Origin: Victivallales bacterium | GTDB taxonomy: Bacteria; Verrucomicrobiota; Lentisphaeria; Oligosphaerales; Oligosphaeraceae | DNA length: 10,958 nt | Assembly (NCBI GenBank): GCA_017543165.1 | Contig: JAFYGL010000214.1 | Location: forward strand, 1-10,958 | Direction of reading: 5' to 3' | Part shown: positions 1-5,308 of the stretch, piece after piece | Numbering within the stretch: position 1 is the stretch's first letter | Layout: every line of letters starts with the position of its first letter | Notes under the pieces: generated by a model | Told to the model about the DNA's origin: nothing | Database searches by the model: none | The model's input: the letters and a program-made list of their open reading frames with translations, nothing else | Made by a program: the position numbers and the translations under genes

Positions 1-312
1 CTTGTGATTTGCCGCGGCGGCGCCTCAAGTCTTTGCGAACTGGCACTTTTCGGCAAACCCGCAATAATCATACCACTGCCTACTGCGGCAGACAATCACC
101 AGGCGGTAAACGCACAGCTGGCGCAAAAACTTGGCGGTGCAATACACTTCCCGCAGCAAAGCGCGACACCTGAATCGCTTGCATCGCATATCAAGAAAGC
201 CATTGAGCAGCCAGAACTGTTCCGCGAAATGGGAAACAAACTCAAAACCGCCCTCGCCAAGACTGATTCGGCCAGGGAAATGGCAAAGTTAATTATGGAA
301 AACGCCAACTGA
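1..312 (+). CDS. murG: MurG, UDP-GlcNAc:lipid I N-acetylglucosaminyltransferase (C-terminal part only)
   Basis: The reading frame is open from the first base and ends in TGA, giving the last 103 residues of a protein whose start lies outside the window. MurG adds GlcNAc to lipid I at the inner face of the cytoplasmic membrane to make lipid II for peptidoglycan. The visible part is the donor-binding region: an RGGASSLCEL segment followed by GKPAIIIPLPTAADNHQ, which matches the UDP-GlcNAc-binding signature of the GT28 C-terminal domain, and then the closing helices. Full MurG is usually about 350-370 residues, so roughly the first 70% is missing because of the window edge, not because the gene is broken. 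No murC or other mur/ddl gene follows; the next 308 bases are non-coding, so this may be the end of its operon. Confidence 0.93.
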   Translation, partial: LVICRGGASSLCELALFGKPAIIIPLPTAADNHQAVNAQLAQKLGGAIHFPQQSATPESLASHIKKAIEQPELFREMGNKLKTALAKTDSAREMAKLIMENAN

Positions 313-620
313 CTACGCAGCCATCCCGCTAATAGTGTGCCTTGCAACAGACCGTAGTAGCGACGGCCTTAGCGTAGCGTACCTCGCCGTCGCACCAGAG
401 GCAGGCTTCTCGCTTACTGAAAACACGCTTCTGACAAAGGACGATAGTAGTGATTGCGTGTCCTTGGTGCGACGGCGAGGTACGCTACGCTAAGACCGTC
501 GCTACTACGGTCTGCTGCAAGGCCCGCAACTGGCGCAGAGTTTCTTAAGCGAAGAGCATCGATCCCATTGAGAACTTACCCTCATGGGAAACAGAGCGTA
601 AAGAAAAGGAACCGACAACT
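313..620. other. Non-coding interval with a large inverted-repeat element
   Basis: I see no credible gene between the murG stop and the hydrolase start. Bases 340-522 are the inverted-repeat element listed separately. Bases 523-620 would hold the promoter and leader of the hydrolase gene, but I cannot pick out a convincing -35/-10 pair. No T-tract terminator follows murG, so the repeat may be the only strong RNA structure between the two plus-strand genes. Confidence 0.6.
340..522. repeat. 183-bp element: two 58-bp arms in inverted orientation
   Basis: Bases 340-397 are the reverse complement of 465-522 with only two mismatches in 58 positions (A347/C515 and C367/A495 pairings). One further base outward, 339 with 523, also pairs. 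The 67-base spacer has no ORF of note but holds smaller inverted pairs (AAGGAC at 437-442 with GTCCTT at 460-465; ACACGC at 422-427 with GCGTGT at 456-461). Each arm is itself a hairpin: GCGACGGC at 360-367 pairs with GCCGTCGC at 386-393, and the right arm repeats this at 469-475 and 496-502. No transposase is present and no target-site duplication is evident at the edges. It resembles a pair of REP-type repeats in BIME arrangement, or a small MITE with long terminal repeats. Confidence 0.85.
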
Positions 621-1556
621 ATGCAGAAAATTGAGTATCCATGCAAGATTGACGCCTCCATGCAGGGGGCGGTTGTGCATTTTTCCACAGGTGACGAGGC
701 AAGGCCTTTGCTGGTCGCCTTGCACACCTGGAGTTTTGATGAAAACGGCGATTCACAGTGGTTCGAGGCATATTGCGCAGAGCACAACTGGAATATGATA
801 TTCCCCAGGTTCCGCGGACCCAACAACACTCCCGAGGCCTGCTGCTCCGAATACATAGTCTCCGATTTGGAGGATGCAGTCTCCTATATGAAACTGGTGT
901 CAAACGTGGACATGGACAGAGTGTACCTTGCTGGCGGTTCAGGCGGCGGCATGTGCGCACTTTACATGGCTGGCCGCAGACCAGATCTGTGGACCGCTGT
1001 GTCTGCATGGTGCCCTATTTCCGATTTGCTTGCTTGGTACAAGCAGTGCAACGGCACACGCTGCGCCTGCTATGCCCGTCATATCGAGGGTGTGCTTGGC
1101 ATGCCAGAACAGAATAAAAACTTTGCCCAGGAGGCAAGGATGCGCTCACCGCTGACCTGGTTGCAGAACGCCATAAACGTGCCCATTGACATATCCACTG
1201 GCATACACGATGGCCATACTGGCAGCGTGCCAGTCAGCCATGCCTTCAATGCCTTCAACGCGCTGGCTCTGGCGGATGACCGCATTCGCGACGAATATAT
1301 AGACTACATCGTAGAAAAAGAGCAGGTACCCGACCCATTGCAAGGCGAAGACCAGCAGGATCCCTCCTATATGGGGCGAATGGTCCATTTCCGCCGCCAG
1401 TCCCGCAACGCCAGGCTTACAATATTCGAGGGGACCCACGAGATTTTCTTCGCCACTGCGTGCCATTGGCTGTCAAAACAGGCCAGAGGCAAGAAGATTG
1501 ACTGGCAGCCAGGCGAGGCAATCGCTCACACAGGCAACACTGACCTTACAAAATAG
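621..1556 (+). CDS. Alpha/beta hydrolase, prolyl-oligopeptidase (S9)/esterase-like
   Basis: A 311-residue protein without signal peptide or membrane segment, so probably cytoplasmic. A serine hydrolase triad can be placed: the nucleophile elbow GGSGG with Ser107 after the strand VYLA, an acid at Asp197 in GIHDGHTG, and His273 in FEGTHEIF. The oxyanion-side strand is LLVALHTW near residue 30. This order and spacing fit the S9/acetyl-xylan-esterase-like alpha/beta fold; the substrate (peptide or ester) cannot be told from sequence. It has many cysteines, ten in all, including a CNGTRCAC cluster at 143-150 in the cap region between Ser and Asp. The start is supported by an AAGGA stretch about 9 bases upstream of ATG. 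It stands alone, preceded by the inverted-repeat element and converging on the MFS gene. Confidence 0.8.
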   Translation: MQKIEYPCKIDASMQGAVVHFSTGDEARPLLVALHTWSFDENGDSQWFEAYCAEHNWNMIFPRFRGPNNTPEACCSEYIVSDLEDAVSYMKLVSNVDMDRVYLAGGSGGGMCALYMAGRRPDLWTAVSAWCPISDLLAWYKQCNGTRCACYARHIEGVLGMPEQNKNFAQEARMRSPLTWLQNAINVPIDISTGIHDGHTGSVPVSHAFNAFNALALADDRIRDEYIDYIVEKEQVPDPLQGEDQQDPSYMGRMVHFRRQSRNARLTIFEGTHEIFFATACHWLSKQARGKKIDWQPGEAIAHTGNTDLTK

Positions 1557-1570
1557 AAAACACTGTTTTC
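1556..1570. terminator. Weak hairpin between convergent genes (possible bidirectional terminator)
   Basis: GAAAAC at 1556-1561 pairs with GTTTTC at 1565-1570 around a 3-base loop, just beyond the hydrolase stop and 22 bases before the stop of the opposing MFS gene. The stem is AT-rich and lacks a long T-tract, so function as a terminator is only suggested by position. Confidence 0.25.
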
Positions 1571-1591
1571 ACCCTGCCATGGGAGCACAGG

Positions 1592-2872
1592 CTATTTCAC
1601 CTCGGTGCGCTGCCCGTTGGTCTCAATTATCTTCAGCGAACTTGCAAAGCAGAATACTGCCAAGATTGTGAATAGTGCGAATACGGCAATATACGAGTTT
1701 CTGCCATAGATTTTCGCGCCATTGATTATTTCTGGCTTGAACAAATCCATCAGCACCCCAGACACGTTTCCCAGCAAGGCAACTAGAAGATAGGCAGTGC
1801 AGTTCGAGAGGCTGGCGCATACGCCAAGGTTCTCTGGCGGGTTGGTTTCAGCCACTATCGCAAGAAACACAGGCGTCATGTTGGAAGTAAGTGAAACCAG
1901 GAAGAACAGTGCCGCAAAATACCACCCCTGGCGGAAGTCCAATACCAGAGCAAGCAAAACGCCTGCCGTCGCCACAAGTCCACCCGCTCCCATGAGACGG
2001 AGGAACGGCCTGCGCTTGTTTCCGCAGGCCCTGCTGATTAAAGGTATCACAAATGTGGAAAGTGCGGACAATGCGCCTGTTATCGTAAGAATCCACCCTG
2101 CGGTAAGCTGTGGCATTTTGCAGAAGTCTTCCAGGAATTTCTTTCCCAGCACTGTCTGGAACACATAGAAAATCGCGAATGACACATCAAGGACGATATA
2201 GAGAAAGATATTATGGCGTTTGGCAACGGCGGGAGCAAATGTCCGTATATTGAACTTTGCCTCCGTAGGCGTCGGCATTTTCACGGTAAAGCGAAGCACG
2301 AAGAAAAGCAGCCAGATGAAAAGCATTGCGTATGCGGTGTATATGAGCCCGCTGCGCCAGCCAATATGATGCACCAAGGCCACGAATGGAGCATTTGCAA
2401 ACATGGAGCCAGAATAGCCCACCAGCATCGCAATGCCCAGGCAGGGCGCAAAGTTCTTCGGAAAAGCATTGTGCACTTCTTTAATCAGGCTCAGATATAT
2501 CGAACTAGCGCCAATCCCCACAATAACCCGCGAAGCATACATTATGTAGATGTTATGCGTAAAGGGAAAAACCAAAGCCCCGATGCAGAAAAGAAGCCCG
2601 CCGATATTGATGACGCGATAGCCTCCATATTTGTCAGCCAGCATTCCCGCGAAAAGCTGGCTGATGCCGTAAACATACATGAAAGCAGCGCCAAGCGCGG
2701 TAATCTTCGCGGCTGAGACGCCCACATCAGTCTGCAAATCCGTAAATATGGCGCCTGGTATGACGGAGCGCTGGAAATTCGCGAAAAAATAAAACAGCAC
2801 AGTCAGGAAAAGAAGAGAAAGTACATTCCAGGCTATGCCGCCTTCTACATTGTCACCCTTGCATTTGGTCAT
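1592..2872 (-). CDS. Major facilitator superfamily (MFS) transporter
   Basis: A 426-residue inner-membrane protein with a run of hydrophobic segments consistent with 12 transmembrane helices, beginning at about residue 15. MFS motif A is clear between helices 2 and 3 (GMLADKYGGYRV, residues 76-87), and a long charged loop separates the two six-helix halves near residues 195-215. The length is normal for the family. The tail after the last helix is short and polar. The start has a good AAAGGAG site about 5 bases upstream. The gene is on its own: a terminator at 2892-2920 separates it from the gene upstream, and it converges with the hydrolase. The substrate cannot be inferred; general resemblance is to sugar-phosphate/organic-anion type transporters, but I do not recognise a specific subfamily. 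Confidence 0.88.
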   Translation of the reverse strand: MTKCKGDNVEGGIAWNVLSLLFLTVLFYFFANFQRSVIPGAIFTDLQTDVGVSAAKITALGAAFMYVYGISQLFAGMLADKYGGYRVINIGGLLFCIGALVFPFTHNIYIMYASRVIVGIGASSIYLSLIKEVHNAFPKNFAPCLGIAMLVGYSGSMFANAPFVALVHHIGWRSGLIYTAYAMLFIWLLFFVLRFTVKMPTPTEAKFNIRTFAPAVAKRHNIFLYIVLDVSFAIFYVFQTVLGKKFLEDFCKMPQLTAGWILTITGALSALSTFVIPLISRACGNKRRPFLRLMGAGGLVATAGVLLALVLDFRQGWYFAALFFLVSLTSNMTPVFLAIVAETNPPENLGVCASLSNCTAYLLVALLGNVSGVLMDLFKPEIINGAKIYGRNSYIAVFALFTILAVFCFASSLKIIETNGQRTEVK

Positions 2873-2891
2873 TTTTGCTCCTTTGAAAATG

Positions 2892-2920
2892 AAAAAAAGA
2901 CCCGCGACTTTTGTCGCGGG
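2892..2920 (-). terminator. Rho-independent terminator after the His/Pro-rich gene
   Basis: A perfect 8-bp stem, CCCGCGAC at 2901-2908 with GTCGCGGG at 2913-2920, closes a 4-base loop. On the minus strand it is followed at once by TCTTTTTTT (2892-2900). It sits 17 bases past the stop of the gene at 2938-3399 and just before the ribosome-binding site of the MFS gene, so MFS transcription likely starts separately downstream of it or by read-through. Confidence 0.92.
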
Positions 2921-2937
2921 CCAAATGACGTTTTATT

Positions 2938-3399
2938 TCAGCGGCGCGGGCCTCTTCCTGGTCCACCATGATGACCGCCACGAGGGCCAGGCGCTGGGCC
3001 GCGATGCGGTGGCGGCGGCAGTGGCCTGTAGTAACGAGGCGGAGGTGGCGGCAATGGCCTGTAGTACCTAGGTGCTGGCGTCACTACTATTGGCGCTGGC
3101 GCCACTACAACTGGAGCTGGTGCCGTAACCACTGGCGCAGTAACCACTGGCGCCGTGTAAACTGGAGCTGGCGTGTAAGTCACTTCCGGCGTGTAAGTCA
3201 CACCTGAAGTCACCGTTACTGGCGTTGAAACCACAACTGGCGGTGTCAGGACATCAACCACATGGGCAACCGTGTTGATTACATCCAGCGCGGTGTAAAG
3301 GCCGCTATGGCGATGATGATGGTGGTGATGGTCTGCAAATGTAACATTGGCAGTGAGAACTGTTGCGATAATCGCGATGATGTAGAGCTTCTTGTTCAT
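2938..3399 (-). CDS. Small secreted His-tract, Pro/Val-rich protein of unknown function
   Basis: A 153-residue protein. I chose the ATG at 3397-3399 because GGAGG lies 5 bases upstream and translation then begins with a standard Sec signal (MNKK, then a hydrophobic core, likely cut after TFA at residue 22). An in-frame extension upstream lacks these features. The mature chain begins D-H-H-H-H-H-H-R-H. Then comes a short helical-looking stretch (LYTALDVINTVAHVVDVL), a Val/Thr/Pro/Ala-rich segment with repeated PVVTAP-like units (about 65-110), an 11-residue repeat RYYRPLPPPP in two copies, and a Gly/His/Arg/Pro tail. There are no cysteines and no lipobox. The composition suggests a disordered, basic, cell-envelope or extracellular protein; histidines may bind Ni, Cu or Zn (inference). 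No family is recognised with confidence. Confidence 0.8.
   Translation of the reverse strand: MNKKLYIIAIIATVLTANVTFADHHHHHHRHSGLYTALDVINTVAHVVDVLTPPVVVSTPVTVTSGVTYTPEVTYTPAPVYTAPVVTAPVVTAPAPVVVAPAPIVVTPAPRYYRPLPPPPPRYYRPLPPPPHRGPAPGPRGGHHGGPGRGPRR
3008..3066 (-). repeat. 33-bp tandem repeat coding for Arg-Tyr-Tyr/polyproline units
   Basis: Bases 3008-3033 and 3041-3066 are near-identical with a period of 33 bases, so each unit is 11 codons and the reading frame is kept. They encode the two RYYRPLPPPP units of the secreted protein. Such in-frame repeats can change copy number by slippage without breaking the gene. Confidence 0.75.
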
Positions 3400-3402
3400 G
3401 GT

Positions 3403-3409
3403 AACCTCC
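3403..3409 (-). promoter_or_regulatory. Ribosome-binding site that fixes the start of the His/Pro-rich gene
   Basis: On the minus strand this reads GGAGGTT and lies three bases before the ATG. Together with the signal peptide that begins there, it decides between this start and a longer in-frame one. Confidence 0.85.
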
Positions 3410-3469
3410 GTGCGTTTTATTTGCTTTCTCAATTTCTTTGTCTCGCCATTTCCTGGCCTTTGCACATAA

Positions 3470-3540
3470 TACGCACAATTGCCTATTTTATTGTAACAAT
3501 TGTTTAAAAAAAATGTTTTAAATGTAATTTTTATTCAAGA
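3470..3540 (-). promoter_or_regulatory. AT-rich upstream region with AACAATTGTT palindrome
   Basis: This is the gap between corC and the His/Pro-rich gene and is far more AT-rich than its surroundings. It holds a 10-bp perfect palindrome AACAATTGTT at 3495-3504 and a second half-like copy ACAATTG at 3475-3481, about two helical turns apart. TATTAT-like -10 candidates exist on the minus strand near 3466-3472, but no good -35 at the right distance. A promoter with an operator is plausible; the exact elements are not resolved. No terminator hairpin for corC is clear here. Confidence 0.35.
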
Positions 3541-3551
3541 CAACCCCAAAA

Positions 3552-4844
3552 TCAGTCCGTTTTCCCCTCCAGATTGCCTTCAAGACGCGAAAGCTGCACC
3601 TCTATTGCGCGACGGTTGTTGGCTTTGCTGACCAAAGCCATCAACTCTGGCGTCTCAATGCTCTCGTCCTGGGCGGGTATATGCCCCGCCACGTATGAAA
3701 GATAGCCGCCAATGGTGTCGTACTCCTCATCCTCGGGAATATCAACGCCCATGACCTTGTTGACAATGCCCACTGGCGTCTTTGCATCACATTGCCACAC
3801 GCCTTTTCTGATTTCCTGAAGCGCGTCCTCTCCCTCCGCATAGTCATATTCGTCCTGAATGTCACCCACCAGAGTTTCCAGCACGTCCTCAAAGGTGACT
3901 ATGCCCGCTGTGCCGCCATATTCATCAACCACAATGGCCAGATGTATCTTGCTCTGGCGGAATTCCTCCAGCAAATCGCCAATGTTCTTTGACACGGGGA
4001 TGACAATCAACTTCTTCCTTACAAAGGAATCAAAGACTGACAGCTTCCTTTCGTCAAGCAAATCCTTTGAATATACAATACCGATGATATTGTCAATAGT
4101 GCCAACATAAACGGGGATTCTGCTATGCCCCGATTGTATGATGGTCCTCCTGACCTCGTTCACGAAATCCTCAAGTGCCATGTCTTCCCTGTATTCAACG
4201 CTGATAACGTCCACTCTTGGCGTCATGATTTTTCGGACACTGAGTTCATCCAGTTCCAGAGCTCCGCGTATCATGCGCTTTTCATCCTCTTCCAGGGCCT
4301 GCATCGCGGTGTTGTCCTTGCCCTCTTCGCTTTCAACCAACGACAATATTTCATCTTCCACGCTAGGTTCTGTCTCCCCATCCTCATTGACCTGCCTTTT
4401 CGCATCCAAATGCCTTTGCATTGCACGATATGGCATGGTCAAGGGAAACAGCGCACAATACGCAGTTTTCAGCAATGGGACAAAAACCATAACAAAACGC
4501 GCGGAGGCCCTCGCAGTCAAAGCACTCATCGCAAGTTCAAGGACGCCATATAATACACCAGCCAGCAATGGAAGCAACCACGCGTAGTGCACACGGCCGC
4601 TTGACCACTTTGCATTGCAGTACGCCGCCAGCATGAGAAACCCAAGCACCACAAGGCGGGCGGCAAATATATATCCTTCCTGCAAAGGAAACACCCTGTC
4701 CAGCCCTTCTACAGGATGCTCTGATTCCTCCAGGAACTTAATGGTTCCGCCACTAAGCCTGCCAATCTGGTGGCATATCACGGCAAACAGCGCCGCAAAA
4801 AAAGTGCAAACACAAAAGCAAGCTAGCGATAGGCCAGGCGTCAT
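3552..4844 (-). CDS. CorC/HlyC-family protein (CNNM-like membrane domain, CBS pair, CorC_HlyC domain)
   Basis: A 430-residue inner-membrane protein. The N-terminal ~140 residues have about four hydrophobic stretches (near 4-25, 58-77, 88-107 and 116-138) and correspond in position to a CNNM/DUF21 domain, but look quite diverged. An acidic linker follows (150-190). The cytosolic part is typical: CBS1 at ~200-262 beginning with KIMTPRVDVI, CBS2 at ~278-332 with VVDEYGGTAGIVTFEDVLE, and a CorC_HlyC domain at ~345-420. CBS pairs of this family bind adenine nucleotides and control Mg2+/Co2+ or Na+ linked transport. The name hemolysin, often attached, is historical. The start overlaps the ybeY stop by ATGA, with GGAGGG about 10 bases upstream, so translation is likely coupled. 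It is the last gene of the cluster. Confidence 0.88.
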   Translation of the reverse strand: MTPGLSLACFCVCTFFAALFAVICHQIGRLSGGTIKFLEESEHPVEGLDRVFPLQEGYIFAARLVVLGFLMLAAYCNAKWSSGRVHYAWLLPLLAGVLYGVLELAMSALTARASARFVMVFVPLLKTAYCALFPLTMPYRAMQRHLDAKRQVNEDGETEPSVEDEILSLVESEEGKDNTAMQALEEDEKRMIRGALELDELSVRKIMTPRVDVISVEYREDMALEDFVNEVRRTIIQSGHSRIPVYVGTIDNIIGIVYSKDLLDERKLSVFDSFVRKKLIVIPVSKNIGDLLEEFRQSKIHLAIVVDEYGGTAGIVTFEDVLETLVGDIQDEYDYAEGEDALQEIRKGVWQCDAKTPVGIVNKVMGVDIPEDEEYDTIGGYLSYVAGHIPAQDESIETPELMALVSKANNRRAIEVQLSRLEGNLEGKTD

Positions 4845-5308
4845 AATATGAATCCCTCCAGATTGTGGCGCTGGGCAAGGGCCGCCATGACCCTGGCCTC
4901 GGCAGCGCGCATGGATTTGCGGGCCTCGTCGTCAAGGTCGTCTTCGCCCGCAAGATGCAGCATGCCGTGCACCATGTAAAGCACCAGTTCGTATGAAGGC
5001 GTGGTTCCAAACTTTCTCGAATATTCAAAGGCGACCTCGGGGCACACATATACCTCGGCAGCCGCCTCGTCTTCAAATTGCAGGCCCTGCTCACGCAAAT
5101 TAAAGGTCAGCACATCAGTTGCACCCTCGTGCCTGAGAAAATCCCAGTTCATGGTCTGCATGGTCGCCTTGGAGGTCACAACCACATTAAGCGTCCCCTT
5201 GCAAGCACCAAGCCCCGCAAGCTCCTGGGCATAAGACAACACCCGCACCAGGCGCTCCCTGCAATGCAAAGGATACGAACCTCTTTCCTTGGACAACCTT
5301 ATGTTCAT
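4841..5308 (-). CDS. ybeY: YbeY, rRNA maturation endoribonuclease
   Basis: A 155-residue protein of normal family length. YbeY is a single-strand-specific metal-dependent endoribonuclease needed for 16S rRNA 3' end processing and ribosome quality control. The core is clear: RHEGATDVLTF (59-69), then the metal motif HGMLHLAGEDD at 114-124. His114 and His118 are present, but the third ligand of the usual HGxLHLxGyDH pattern is Asp124 instead of His. The residue after Gly121 is Glu where an aromatic is usual. The start codon overlaps the pgpH stop (ATGA), with AGGAAG about 8 bases upstream, and its own stop overlaps the corC start in the same way. PgpH-YbeY-CorC is a widely conserved gene order; here no phoH gene is present in the set. 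Confidence 0.93.
   Translation of the reverse strand: MNIRLSKERGSYPLHCRERLVRVLSYAQELAGLGACKGTLNVVVTSKATMQTMNWDFLRHEGATDVLTFNLREQGLQFEDEAAAEVYVCPEVAFEYSRKFGTTPSYELVLYMVHGMLHLAGEDDLDDEARKSMRAAEARVMAALAQRHNLEGFIL

Noticed and set aside
340..522. CRISPR-like array
   Set aside because: Only two copies, in opposite orientation, with no regular spacers and no cas gene.
454..798. Plus-strand frame starting inside the inverted-repeat element
   Set aside because: It reads through one repeat arm into the hydrolase gene in another frame; composition is Arg-rich and no domain is visible.
2213..2716. Open plus-strand frame of 167 codons
   Set aside because: It is antisense to the MFS transporter, rich in His/Arg/Lys as expected from reading hydrophobic codons backwards, and has no ribosome-binding site or domain.
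3307..3330. Hexahistidine as a cloning-tag artefact
   Set aside because: The tract uses mixed CAT/CAC codons, follows a natural signal peptide and continues as RHSG inside a natural gene; no vector sequence is near.
3400..3465. Longer N-terminus for the His/Pro-rich protein
   Set aside because: The extra 22 residues are charged and would bury the signal peptide, whereas the internal ATG has GGAGG at ideal spacing.
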